This document shows, piece after piece, positions 1-9,765 of a DNA stretch of 64,000 bases. Under the pieces are notes generated by a model that did no database searches, had not been told where the DNA came from, and saw only the letters and a list, made by a program, of their open reading frames with translations. The stretch is from Gemmatimonadota bacterium (GTDB taxonomy: Bacteria; Gemmatimonadota; Gemmatimonadetes; Longimicrobiales; Gaopeijiaceae), in contig JAUIEJ010000007.1 in the NCBI GenBank assembly GCA_030428885.1, positions 1-64,000 of the forward strand, given 5' to 3'. The number at the start of each line of letters is the position of its first letter. Position 1 is the stretch's first letter. Made by a program: the position numbers and the translations under genes.

Positions 1-3000
1 CCACCACCCCGGTGGCCTGGCTCGGGCCGGCGTTGGCCGCCTGGACCGTCCACGAGATCCCCGTGCCCGCCGTGTCCGCCGCCGCCCCCGTCTTGGTCAC
101 CGAGAGGTCGGCCACGGCCGCGAGGGCGGTGGTCACGGCACTGCGATCGTTGGCGGACGCCGGATCGGCGGTGGTGGCGGCCACCCGGGCCCGGTTGTCC
201 AGGGAGCCCGTGGCCGTGGCCGGGATCGTGGCGCTCACCGTGTAGACCGGCGTGGAAGCTCCCGACGCCAGCGTCCCCACGGTCCACGTCACCACGTTGC
301 CCGCCACGACGCCGCCGTTGGAGGCGGTCACCCCGGTCAGACCCGGGGGCAGGGTGTCGCTCACCACCACCCCGGTGGCCTGGCTCGGGCCGGCGTTGGC
401 CGCCTGGACCGTCCACGAGATCCCCGTGCCCGCCGTGTCCGTCGCCGCCCCGGTCTTGGTCACCGACAAGTCGGCCACCGCCGTGATGGCGGTGGTGACG
501 GCGCTGCGATCGTTCGCCGACGCCGGGTCGGCGCTGGTGGCGGCGACCCGGGCCCGGTTGGTGATGGAGCCCGTGGCCGTGGCCGGAATCGTGGCACTCA
601 CGGTGTAGACCGGCGTGGAAGCTCCCGAGGCCAGCGTCCCCACGGTCCACGTCACGACATTGCCCACCACGACGCCGCCGCCCGATGCGCTGATGCCCGT
701 GACGCCCGGGGGCAGGGTGTCGCTCACCACAACCCCGGCGGCGGCGCTGGGGCCGGTATTGCTCGCCTGAACGGTCCAACTCGTGCTCGTTCCCGCCGTG
801 TCGGCCGCCGCCCCCGTCTTGGTCACCGACAGGTCCGCCACCGCCGTGATGGCGGTGGTCACGGCGCTGCGGTCGTTGGCCGCCGACGGGTCGCCGGTGG
901 TGGCCGCCACGCGAGCCCGGTTGGTGATGGAGCCCGTGGCCGTGGCCGGAATGGTGGCGCTCACGGTGTAGACCGGCGTCGAAGCTCCCGACGCCAGCGT
1001 CCCCACCGTCCACGTCACCACGTTGCCCACCACGACACCGCCGTTGGAGGCGGTCACCCCCGTCAGACCTGCGGGCAGCGTATCGCTCACCACCACCCCC
1101 GTGGCCTGACTCGGACCGGCGTTGCCGGCCTGGACCGTCCACGAGATGCCGGTCCCGGCCGTGTCGGCGGCCGCTCCGGTCTTGGTCACCGAGAGGTCGG
1201 CCACGGCCACCACGCTGGTGGTCACGGCGCTGCGGTCGTTGGCCGCCGACGGGTCCGTGGTGGTGGCGGCGACGCGAGCCCGGTTGTCCAGGGTGCCCGT
1301 GGCCGTGGCCGGGATCGTGGCGCTCACCGTGTAGACCGGCGTCGAGCCTCCCGACGTCAGCGTTCCCACGGTCCACGTCACCACGTTGCCCACCACCACA
1401 CCGCCCCCCGACGCCGTCACTCCCGTGACGCCCGGGGGCAGCGTATCGCTCACCACCACCCCCGTGGCCTGGCTCGGCCCGGCGTTGCTCGCCTGGACCG
1501 TCCACGAGATCCCCGTGCCCGCCGTGTCGGCCGCGGCCCCCGTCTTGGCCACCGACAGATCCGCCACCGCCGTGATGGCGGTGGTCACGGCGCTGCGATC
1601 GTTGGCCGCCGCCGGGTCGGCGGTGGCGGCGGCAACGCGGGCCCGGTTGGTGATGGAGCCGGTGGCCGTGGCCGGAATCGTGGCGCTCACCGTGTACACC
1701 GGCGTCGAGGCCCCCGACGCCAGCGTCCCCACGGTCCATGTCACCACGTTGCCCACCACCACGCCCCCGCCCGACACCGTCACGCCCGTGACGCCGGCGG
1801 GCAGCGTGTCGCTCACCACAACCCCCGTGGCCTGGCTCGGACCGGCGTTGCTCGCCTGGACCGTCCACGAGATCCCCGTGCCCGCCGTGTCGGCCGCGGC
1901 CCCCGTCTTGGTCACCGACAGGTCGGCTACGGCCACCACGCTGGTGGTCACGGCGCTGCGGTCGTTGGCCGACGCCGGGTCGGCGCTGGTGCCGGCGACC
2001 CGGGCCCGGTTGGTGATGGAGCCGGTGGCCGTGGCCGGAATCGTGGCGCTCACCGTGTACACCGGCGTCGAGGCCCCCGAGGCCAGCGTGCCCACGGTCC
2101 ACGTCACCACGTTGCCCACCACCACACCGCCCCCCGATGCCGTCACCCCCGTGACGCCCGGCGGCAACGTGTCGCTCACCACCACCCCCGCGGCGGCACT
2201 GGGGCCGGCATTGCTCGCCTGGACCGTCCAACTCGTGGCCGTCCCGGCCGTGTCCACCGCCGCCCCCGTCTTCGTCACCGACAGGTCGGCCACCGCCACC
2301 ACGGTGGTGGTCGCGGCGCTCCGGTCGTTGGCCGCCGCCGGATCCCCGGTGGCCGCCGCCACCCGGGCCCGATTGGTGATGGACCCGGTGGCCGTCGTGG
2401 GGATCGAGGCGCTCACCGTGAAGACCGGCGTCGAGGCCCCCGGCGCCAGCGTGCCCACGGTCCAGGTCACCACGTTGCCCACCACCACGCCGCCCCCGGA
2501 CGCGCTGACGCCCGTGACCCCCGGCGGCAGCGTGTCGCTCACCACCACCCCCGTGGCGGCACTGGGCCCGGCGTTGCTCGCCTGGACCGTCCAGCTCGTG
2601 GCCGTCCCCGCCGTGTCCACCGCCGCGCCGGCCTTGGTCACCGACAGGTCGGCCGACGCCACCACGGTGGTGGTCACCGCGTCGACGTCGTTGCCCGGCG
2701 TCGGGTCGGCACTGGTGGCCGTGGCCACCGCCGCGTTCCGGATCGTCCCCGTGGCCGTGGCGGGGATCGTGGCGCTCACCGTGTAGACCGGCGTCGAGCC
2801 TCCCGACGCAAGGGTCCCCACGGTCCACGTCACCACGTTGCCCACCACCACACCGCCCCCCGACGCCGTCACACCGGTGACGCCTGCCGGCAGGGTGTCC
2901 CGCACCACCACCCCCGTGGCCTGGCTCGGGCCGGCGTTGCTCGCCTGCACCGTCCAGCTCGTGGACGTCCCCGCCGTGTCCACCGCCGCGCCGGTCTTGG

Positions 3001-6000
3001 TCACCGACACGTCGGCCACCGACACCACACTGGTGCTCACGGCGCTCCGGTCGTCGGCTGCGGTGGGATCCGGGGTCGTGGCCGCCACTCGGGCCCGGTT
3101 CTGGATCGTGCCCGACGCGGTGGTCGGGATCGTGGCGCTCACCGTGTAGACCGGCGTGGACGACCCCACCCCCAGCGTGCCCACGGACCAGGTCACGACA
3201 TTGCCCACCACCACCCCACCGCCCGACGCCGTCACCCCCGTCACGCCCGGCGGCAGCGTGTCGCTCACCACCACGCCGGCCGCCGCACTGGGGCCGGCGT
3301 TGGAGGCCTGGACCGTCCAGCTCGTGGAGGTCCCCGCCGTGTCCACCGCCGCCCCGGCCTTGGTGACGGCCAGGTCGGCCACCGAGACCACGGAGGTCGT
3401 CACCGCGTCCCGATCGTTGGCCGGGCTCGGATCACTGGCGCTGGACGCCACCCGGGCCCGGTTCTGGATGGAGCCGGTGGCCGTGGCGGGAATCGAGGCG
3501 CTCACCGTGTAGACCGGCGTCGAAGCCCCCACCCCCAGCGTTCCCGCGGACCAGGTCACCACGTTGCCCACCACGACTCCGCCGTTGGAGGCGGACACCC
3601 CGGTGACCCCTGGCGGTAGCGTGTCGCTCACCACCACCCCCGTGGCGGCACTGGGGCCCCCGTTGCTCGCCTGGACGGTCCAGCTCGTGGCCGTTCCCGC
3701 CGTGTCCACCGCCGCGCCGGTCTTGGTCACCGACAGGTCGGCCGACGCCACCACCGTGGTGGTCACCGCGTCGACGTCGTTGCCCGGCGTCGGGTCGGCG
3801 CTGGTGGCCGTGGCCACCGCCGCGTTGCGGATCGTCCCCGTGGCCGTGGCCGGGATCGTGGCGCTCACCGTGTAGACCGGCGTCGACGCCCCCGACGCCA
3901 GCGTCCCCACCGTCCACGTCACCACGTTGCCCACCACCACACCGCCGCCCGAGGCCGTCACCCCCGTGACGCCCGCCGGCAGGGTGTCCCGCACCACCAC
4001 CCCCGCCGCCGCACTGGGTCCGGCGTTGGAGGCCTGAACCGTCCAGCTCGTGGACGTCCCCGCCGTGTCCACCGCCGCGCCGGTCTTGGTCACCGACACG
4101 TCGGCGACGGACACCACACTCGTGCTCACCGCACTCCGGTCGTTGGCCGCCGTGGGATCGGAGGTGGTGGCCGCCACCCGGGCCCGGTTCTGGATCGTTC
4201 CCGACGCGGTGGGCGGGATCGTGGCGCTCACCGTGTAGAGCGGCGTCGACGATCCCGACGCCAGCGTTCCCACGCTCCACGTCACCACGTTGCCCACCAC
4301 GACCCCACCGTTGGAGGCGGTCACCCCGGTGACCCCCGGCGGCAGCGTGTCGCTCACCACCACGCCCGTGGCCTGACTCGGGCCGGCGTTGGAGGCCCGC
4401 ACCGTCCAACTCGTGGGGGTCCCGGCCGTGTCTGCCGCGGCCCCGGTCTTCGTCACCGACAGGTCCGAGACCGCCACCACGCTGGTGGTCACCGCGTCCC
4501 GGTCGTTGGCGGCGGTGGGATCGGAGCTCGTGGTGGCCACGGCCGCCGCATTCCGGATCGTTCCGCCCACCGTGGGCGGAATCAGGGCGCTCACGGTATA
4601 GACGGGCGTCGACGCTCCCGCCGCCAGCGTCCCCACCGTCCAGGTCACCACGTTGCCCACCACCACACCGCCCCCCGAGGCCGTGATGCCCGTCACCCCC
4701 GCGGGCAGGGTATCGGTCACCACCACCGCCGCCGCCGCGCTGGGGCCGGCGTTGGAGGCCTGGACCGTCCAACTCGCCGAGGTCCCCGCCGTGTCCACCG
4801 CCGCCCCGGTCTTGGTCACCGACAGATCGGCCACCGACGCCACCGTGGTGGACACCACGTCCCGGTCGTTGGCCGACGTGGGGTCGGAGGTCCCGCTGGA
4901 CACCCGGGCCCGGTTCTGGATCGTCCCCACCGTGGTGGCCGGGAGGGTGGCGCTCACCGTGTACACGGGGGTGGACGCCCCCGACGCCAGCGTCCCCGCC
5001 GCCCAGGTGACGACGTTGCCCACCACCACCCCTCCGTTGGAGGCGGTCACCCCGGTGACGCCCGGGGGAAGCGTGTCGCTGACCACCACCGACACCGCGG
5101 CGCTGGGACCCGCATTCGTGGCCCGGATGGTCCAGGTGGTGGAGGTGCCCGCCGTATCCACGGCCTGGCCCGTCTTGGTCACCGAGAGGTCGGCCACACC
5201 CGCCACCGTCAGCGAGGCCGTGGCTCGACCGTTGGCCGTGGCGGGGTCGGGCGTGGTGGAGGTGGCCGCCGCCACGTTCTGGATCGTGCCCACCGTGGTG
5301 GCCGCGATGGTGGCGTTCACCGTGTATCCCTGACTCCCTCCCGCCGCCAGCGTGGCCAGCGAGGGCCAGGTCACCACGTTGCCCGAGACGGTTCCTCCGC
5401 CCGAGGCCGACACGAACGCCACCCCCGCCGGGAGCGTGTCGGTCACCACCACCCCCGTGGCGGTACTGGGGCCGGCATTGGACACCTGGACCGTCCACGA
5501 CGTGGCCGTTCCCGCCGTGTCCACCGCCGCCCCCGTCTTGGCCACCGACACGTCGCTGGAGGCCTGGACCGCCGTGGAGGCCACCGCCCGATCGTCGGTG
5601 GTCACCGGATCCGGCGACGTCGCGCTCACCCGAGCCACGTTCTGGAGCGTGCCCGTGGTCCCCGGCCCCACCACCACCGTGACGGTGAACGACCGGGACG
5701 CCCCGGGAGTCAGCGACGCCACGGTGGGCCACGTCACCACGCCCCCGGCGTGGGAACCGCCGCCGCTGGCGGCCACGAAGGTCACGCCCGACGGCAGGGT
5801 GTCCCGCACCACCACCCCCGTCGCCGTGCTGGGACCCGCGTTGGTCACCTGGACGGTCCACGTGGCATTGGTGCCGGCCGTGACCGTGGCGGGGCCGGTC
5901 TTGGTCAGCCCCAGGTCGGCCACCACCTGGACCGAAGTGGACGCCGTGGCCCGGTTGTCCGCACCCACCGGATCCGTCACCGCCGAGACCACGGCGGCGG

Positions 6001-6534
6001 TGCTGGTCACGGGGGTGGTGCGGCCCGCGGCGATGGCGACGGTCACCTGCACCGTCACCGAGTCACCGGGCGCGATGATGGACGACGGCCAGGTCACCAC
6101 CCCCGCCGACGCCGTGCCGCCGCCGGTGGCGGAGACGAAGCTGGTGCCTCCCGACAACGTGTCGGTGAGGACCACTCCGGTGGCGGTGCTGGGACCCGCG
6201 TTCCGCGCCGTCAGGGTATAGGTCGCCGTCTGCCCCGCCACGGCGGTGGTCGGTCCCGTCTTGGTGAGACCGAGGTCGGCTCGGGTCAGCAACGAGGTGA
6301 CCACCGCCGACCGATCGTCGGTGCTGTCGGGATCGGTGGTGCCGGACCGGGCCCGGGCCACGTTGGTGGCGCTCCCCGTGGAGGCCGGGTTCAATACGGT
6401 CTGCACCGTGCGCACCACGCTGTCGCCGGCCACCAGGGTCGGCAGGGTGGGCCAGGTCACCACCCCTCCGGCCACCGTGCCGCCGTTGCTCACGGCCGTC
6501 ACGGAGGCGCCCGGCGGCAGGGAGTCCTCCACCA
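1..6534. repeat. Tandem array of 363-bp DUF11-coding units
   Basis: The same marker (plus-strand CCACCACCCC, antisense of a Val-Val-Val-Ser/Thr-Asp-Thr-Leu-Pro coding stretch) was checked by hand at 1, 364, 1090, 1453, 1816, 2179, 2905, 3631, 5083, 5446, 5809 and 6172, all on one 363-bp grid. That gives 18 phase-locked units of exactly 121 codons. Beyond about 6530 the spacing drifts by a codon or more. Units are similar but not identical in DNA. The array lies inside one minus-strand gene and has no spacers, so it is a protein repeat and not a CRISPR. Confidence 0.9.
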
Positions 6535-8725
6535 CGACGTTCAGGGCGTCGCTGGGCCCGTCGTTGCGCACGACGATGCTGTAGGCCGCCGCGGTCCCCG
6601 CCGTGTCCGAAGCCGGGCCCGATTTGGCCACGGCGAGGTCCGCCAGGGTCACCACCGCGCTGAGGGCCGACGCCGTGTCCGGGGCCGGCCCGGGGTCGGC
6701 CGTGGGGCTGGTGACCCCCACCCCGTGTCGGAGCACGCCCGACGTCGCCGTGGCCACGTCCACCACGATCCGCTGGATCGCGCTGTCGCCGGGCATGAGT
6801 ACGGGGATCGCGGGCCAGGTCACCACGCTGCCTGCGGCCGTCCCTCCGCCGCTCGCCGAGACGAAGGTGACCCCGGCGGGAAGGGTGTCGACCACCACCA
6901 CCGCGGCGGCGTCGCTGGGCCCGTGATTGCGCACCCCGGCCACCAGGGTGTCCCGGGTACCCGCCGTCATCGTCGCGGGCGCCGCCGCCACGGCTTCGAG
7001 GTCGGCGTAGACCACCACCGGCGTCTGGACGACGCTGGTGTCGCTGGCGGGATCGGGATCCCGGATGGCCGACGCGGCCGAGGCCGTGTCCACCAGGACG
7101 CCGGTTCGGCTCGAGGGCACCGACACGGTCACGGTGCGGACGAGGCTGTCGCCCGCCACCAGCCGCTGGACCACGGGCCAACTCACCTCCCGCCCCGAGA
7201 CGACCCCGGCGTCGCTGGCCGCCACGAAGGTGGTGGAGTCGGGAATCACGTCCCGGGCGACCACGCTCACGGCATCGCTGGGACCCGCGTTCCGGACCAC
7301 CACGGTCCAGGTGGCGTCGGTTCCGGCGAAGACGCTGTCGGGGCCCGTCTTCCGCACCACGAGATCGGCGGCCCGCACCACGTTGGTGCTCACCGAGGCG
7401 GTACGGGACGACGGACTCGGGTCGGGAGACGGACTCGCCGCCCCGGCGGCGTTCCTCAGGACGCCGATGTTGCCCGACGGAATGTCCACTTCCACGGCGA
7501 ACGACCGCTGGCTTCCCGGCGGGAGATCGCCCAGATCCCACCGCAGGACTCCGTCGTCGAGGACCGAGCCGTCGGGCACCGCCACCAGGTCGGCGTTGGT
7601 GGGAAGGGTGTCGGTGAACACCACGGTCTCGGCCAGGCTCGGGCCTTCGTTGACCACCTGGAGGGCGTAGGTGACCCGGGTTCCCGCCGCCGCCGAATCG
7701 GGACCGATCTTGGTGACGCGGAGATCGGCCCGGGCCTCGACGTTCAAGGTGACCACCACGTCCTTGGGACTGTTCAGGGCCGCGGCGGAGAGGAGGCGCG
7801 CACGGGCCCGATACACGCCCGGCTGGAGGGGTCCGGGATCGGCCCGGAGGCTCAGTTGGGCCGGCGACGCCGCCCCCGAAAGCCCGATGGTGAGCCAGTT
7901 GGATCCGTCCTCGTAGACGATGGTGGCCGAGAGGTCGTCGAGCTCCCCTCCCCCGATGTTCTCCACCTCCACCACCTGCTCGGGAGGGCGCGCCCCTCCG
8001 CTCACGCCGGAGAATCCCACCAGCGCCGGGGTCACCGCGATCACGGGCTCGTCGGCCACGATCCGAAGCCGCACCGGAATCTGGAAGGGGCTGTTGGAGG
8101 CGGTGGACGAGGTCAGGGTCACCGTGGCGTCGTACTCTCCCACCTCGAGCCCGGTGGAGACAGCCGACAGTTCCAGGGTGGTGGGTGCCGTGGTGGACGC
8201 AAGGGACGGGGTGAGCCAACCCGTGGGTCCGCCGGGGGCGTAGGACACCGACGCCACCAGCCCGCTCAGGGTGCCCGAACCGGTGTTCTCGATGGCGACG
8301 TCCACGGGCTCGGGGGGCGGAGTCCCCCCCAGAAGGCCCGCCAGGGTCGCCGCGGTCTGGGACACACCGATGGTGGGCGGCGGCTCCACCGTGAGCCTCG
8401 CCGATCCCGAGACCCCCTCGGCCGTGGCCCGCACGGTGCCGCTGCCGGCTCCCACGGCCGTCACCAGCCCCGAGGGATCGACGGTGATCACCGAGGAGGG
8501 AGAGGCGCTCCAGTCCACGCCGATGCTGGAGGGCACGGCGTTGCCGTCCTGGTCCCGCACGTCCACGGTGAAGCGCTGGGTCTCCCCTACGATGAGGGTC
8601 GCCGTGGCAGGGCGAACCGTGACCGAGGTGACCTCGACCGTGCTGACCTTGTCGGAGGAGCACGCCACCCCCGCCACCACGGCTGCCGCCAGGACCGTCG
8701 CGACGCGCCAGGCCCGGATGTTCAC
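1..8725 (-). CDS. Giant DUF11-repeat surface lipoprotein, C-terminus beyond window
   Basis: At least 2908 residues, still open at the window edge. The start is a GTG at 8725 overlapping the upstream stop as GTGA. Residues 1-22 form a signal peptide ending in Cys22 (VAGVAC; slightly non-canonical lipobox). A BIG2-like Ig domain follows (about 27-115), then BACON-like modules (about 120-325) shared with the upstream lipoprotein, then about 22 DUF11 units beginning near residue 328. Each unit starts with a pattern like ADLSVTKTG, passes through NAGPS and DTLP, and ends with NRA/NVA. DUF11 proteins are extracellular and often very long stalk-like or adhesive surface proteins. The role here (cell-surface filament or adhesin) is inferred. 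The antisense strand is also open in places because of repetitive GC-rich codons; those frames are not genes. Confidence 0.9.
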   Translation of the reverse strand, partial: MNIRAWRVATVLAAAVVAGVACSSDKVSTVEVTSVTVRPATATLIVGETQRFTVDVRDQDGNAVPSSIGVDWSASPSSVITVDPSGLVTAVGAGSGTVRATAEGVSGSARLTVEPPPTIGVSQTAATLAGLLGGTPPPEPVDVAIENTGSGTLSGLVASVSYAPGGPTGWLTPSLASTTAPTTLELSAVSTGLEVGEYDATVTLTSSTASNSPFQIPVRLRIVADEPVIAVTPALVGFSGVSGGARPPEQVVEVENIGGGELDDLSATIVYEDGSNWLTIGLSGAASPAQLSLRADPGPLQPGVYRARARLLSAAALNSPKDVVVTLNVEARADLRVTKIGPDSAAAGTRVTYALQVVNEGPSLAETVVFTDTLPTNADLVAVPDGSVLDDGVLRWDLGDLPPGSQRSFAVEVDIPSGNIGVLRNAAGAASPSPDPSPSSRTASVSTNVVRAADLVVRKTGPDSVFAGTDATWTVVVRNAGPSDAVSVVARDVIPDSTTFVAASDAGVVSGREVSWPVVQRLVAGDSLVRTVTVSVPSSRTGVLVDTASAASAIRDPDPASDTSVVQTPVVVYADLEAVAAAPATMTAGTRDTLVAGVRNHGPSDAAAVVVVDTLPAGVTFVSASGGGTAAGSVVTWPAIPVLMPGDSAIQRIVVDVATATSGVLRHGVGVTSPTADPGPAPDTASALSAVVTLADLAVAKSGPASDTAGTAAAYSIVVRNDGPSDALNVVVEDSLPPGASVTAVSNGGTVAGGVVTWPTLPTLVAGDSVVRTVQTVLNPASTGSATNVARARSGTTDPDSTDDRSAVVTSLLTRADLGLTKTGPTTAVAGQTATYTLTARNAGPSTATGVVLTDTLSGGTSFVSATGGGTASAGVVTWPSSIIAPGDSVTVQVTVAIAAGRTTPVTSTAAVVSAVTDPVGADNRATASTSVQVVADLGLTKTGPATVTAGTNATWTVQVTNAGPSTATGVVVRDTLPSGVTFVAASGGGSHAGGVVTWPTVASLTPGASRSFTVTVVVGPGTTGTLQNVARVSATSPDPVTTDDRAVASTAVQASSDVSVAKTGAAVDTAGTATSWTVQVSNAGPSTATGVVVTDTLPAGVAFVSASGGGTVSGNVVTWPSLATLAAGGSQGYTVNATIAATTVGTIQNVAAATSTTPDPATANGRATASLTVAGVADLSVTKTGQAVDTAGTSTTWTIRATNAGPSAAVSVVVSDTLPPGVTGVTASNGGVVVGNVVTWAAGTLASGASTPVYTVSATLPATTVGTIQNRARVSSGTSDPTSANDRDVVSTTVASVADLSVTKTGAAVDTAGTSASWTVQASNAGPSAAAAVVVTDTLPAGVTGITASGGGVVVGNVVTWTVGTLAAGASTPVYTVSALIPPTVGGTIRNAAAVATTSSDPTAANDRDAVTTSVVAVSDLSVTKTGAAADTAGTPTSWTVRASNAGPSQATGVVVSDTLPPGVTGVTASNGGVVVGNVVTWSVGTLASGSSTPLYTVSATIPPTASGTIQNRARVAATTSDPTAANDRSAVSTSVVSVADVSVTKTGAAVDTAGTSTSWTVQASNAGPSAAAGVVVRDTLPAGVTGVTASGGGVVVGNVVTWTVGTLASGASTPVYTVSATIPATATGTIRNAAVATATSADPTPGNDVDAVTTTVVASADLSVTKTGAAVDTAGTATSWTVQASNGGPSAATGVVVSDTLPPGVTGVSASNGGVVVGNVVTWSAGTLGVGASTPVYTVSASIPATATGSIQNRARVASSASDPSPANDRDAVTTSVVSVADLAVTKAGAAVDTAGTSTSWTVQASNAGPSAAAGVVVSDTLPPGVTGVTASGGGVVVGNVVTWSVGTLGVGSSTPVYTVSATIPTTASGTIQNRARVAATTPDPTAADDRSAVSTSVVSVADVSVTKTGAAVDTAGTSTSWTVQASNAGPSQATGVVVRDTLPAGVTGVTASGGGVVVGNVVTWTVGTLASGGSTPVYTVSATIPATATGTIRNAAVATATSADPTPGNDVDAVTTTVVASADLSVTKAGAAVDTAGTATSWTVQASNAGPSAATGVVVSDTLPPGVTGVSASGGGVVVGNVVTWTVGTLAPGASTPVFTVSASIPTTATGSITNRARVAAATGDPAAANDRSAATTTVVAVADLSVTKTGAAVDTAGTATSWTVQASNAGPSAAAGVVVSDTLPPGVTGVTASGGGVVVGNVVTWTVGTLASGASTPVYTVSATIPATATGSITNRARVAGTSADPASANDRSAVTTSVVAVADLSVTKTGAAADTAGTGISWTVQASNAGPSQATGVVVSDTLPAGVTGVTVSGGGVVVGNVVTWTVGTLASGASTPVYTVSATIPATATGSITNRARVAAATADPAAANDRSAVTTAITAVADLSVAKTGAAADTAGTGISWTVQASNAGPSQATGVVVSDTLPPGVTGVTASGGGVVVGNVVTWTVGTLTSGGSTPVYTVSATIPATATGTLDNRARVAATTTDPSAANDRSAVTTSVVAVADLSVTKTGAAADTAGTGISWTVQAGNAGPSQATGVVVSDTLPAGLTGVTASNGGVVVGNVVTWTVGTLASGASTPVYTVSATIPATATGSITNRARVAATTGDPSAANDRSAVTTAITAVADLSVTKTGAAADTAGTSTSWTVQASNTGPSAAAGVVVSDTLPPGVTGISASGGGVVVGNVVTWTVGTLASGASTPVYTVSATIPATATGSITNRARVAATSADPASANDRSAVTTAITAVADLSVTKTGAATDTAGTGISWTVQAANAGPSQATGVVVSDTLPPGLTGVTASNGGVVAGNVVTWTVGTLASGASTPVYTVSATIPATATGSLDNRARVAATTADPASANDRSAVTTALAAVADLSVTKTGAAADTAGTGISWTVQAANAGPSQATGVV

Positions 8726-9765
8726 CGTTGGCCGCCCGCGCCCGACGCCCGCCCCGGTTGGGCGACCCGGAACGTCACGTCCAGGAAGACCGGGCTGACC
8801 CTCGCCACCGGCGAGGTGACGGCCACCCGGGCCGAGTAGTTGCCCGCCTGGAGTCCCAGCGCCCGCGCCGACACCCGCAGGGTGGTGGGCGCCTCGGTCG
8901 CCGACAGGGTCGCGGTCAACCATCCCTGGGGCTGTCCCGCGGTATAGATCACCGCGGCGGCCAGGCCGGTGAGATCACCGGCGCCGGAATTGGTGACCCC
9001 CACATCGGCGGTGGCGGGGATGGGATCGGCCACGATGCTGGACAGGCCCACCGTCCCCGACTCCAGGGCGATGGCCGGCGGAGGCGGGGAGACCTGGAAG
9101 GTGACGGCGAGATCGGCGGTGATTCCCCCCGCCGAGGGCGACGAGACCCGGACCGTGGCCGAGTAGGTCCCCGGCGTGAGCCCGGCTCCCGACGCCACCA
9201 GGGTCATGGACGTGGGCGCCGTGGTGCCGTTCAGCCCCACGGAGAGCCATCCGGCGGGTCCCCCCGACGCGTACGTGGTGAGGGTCGACAGCCCGGAGAT
9301 GGCGCCGTTGCCCCCGTTGGTGATGGAGACGTCGACCCCCGCCCCCACCTCGCCCTGGCGCCCGTCGATGGTGAGCTCGTCGCTGGACAGGGTGATGGAC
9401 GGCCCCAGGAGAACGTCCAGGGTGGCCGACGCGCTTCGGCCCTCCGCCGACGCCCGGATCGTGGCCCGGCCGGCCGAGAGGCCCGTCACCGTCACCTGGC
9501 TGCCCGTGCCCGACGAGAGGGACGCCACGTCGGAATCGGAGGTGGACCACACGATGGTCCGACCGGTGAGGGCCTCGCCGTCGGGGCCCCGGGCCGACGC
9601 GGTGAACGCCACGGCGTCTCCCTCCACCAGGGTGTGGGTCGCCGGGGCCACCTCCACCCGGTCCAACTCCACCACCACGACGTTGACCTTCTCGCAACCC
9701 GCCAGGAGAGACCCGGCCAGAAGGGCCTGCAGGAGAAGAGGTCGGGAGAGACGCGTCGGGATCAG
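8722..9765 (-). CDS. BIG2/BACON-like domain lipoprotein
   Basis: About 347 residues. No ATG, GTG or TTG precedes the signal peptide in frame; the best start is a CTG at 9765 overlapping the upstream TGA as CTGA. Residues 10-24 form a clear lipoprotein signal with lipobox LLAGC (Cys24). A BIG2-like domain spans about 35-120 and two related modules follow (about 130-225 and 230-330), each with a GWL core and a GxYSA(R/T)V strand typical of BACON-like beta-sandwiches. The same modules open the adjacent giant protein, so the two genes look like paralogues that share anchoring domains. It lies between a TPR protein and the giant, overlapping both by 4 bp, so the three are probably translated together. 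Exported and lipid-anchored; exact function unknown. Confidence 0.75.
   Translation of the reverse strand: MIPTRLSRPLLLQALLAGSLLAGCEKVNVVVVELDRVEVAPATHTLVEGDAVAFTASARGPDGEALTGRTIVWSTSDSDVASLSSGTGSQVTVTGLSAGRATIRASAEGRSASATLDVLLGPSITLSSDELTIDGRQGEVGAGVDVSITNGGNGAISGLSTLTTYASGGPAGWLSVGLNGTTAPTSMTLVASGAGLTPGTYSATVRVSSPSAGGITADLAVTFQVSPPPPAIALESGTVGLSSIVADPIPATADVGVTNSGAGDLTGLAAAVIYTAGQPQGWLTATLSATEAPTTLRVSARALGLQAGNYSARVAVTSPVARVSPVFLDVTFRVAQPGRASGAGGQR

Noticed and set aside
252-6221. Plus-strand open frames rich in Thr/Val/Ala (for example 1386-2786) across the repeat array
   Set aside because: They are antisense to the DUF11 gene; the repeated unit leaves the complementary frame open. The minus-strand frame gives well-formed DUF11 domains throughout.
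1-6534. CRISPR-like repeat array
   Set aside because: Units are 363 bp, contiguous, without spacers, and in frame within a protein gene.
3432-8663. Long minus-strand frames rich in Gly/Arg/His (3432-5861 and 6063-8663)
   Set aside because: Composition is that of a shifted frame of GC-rich DNA; the true frame in the same place codes the DUF11 protein.
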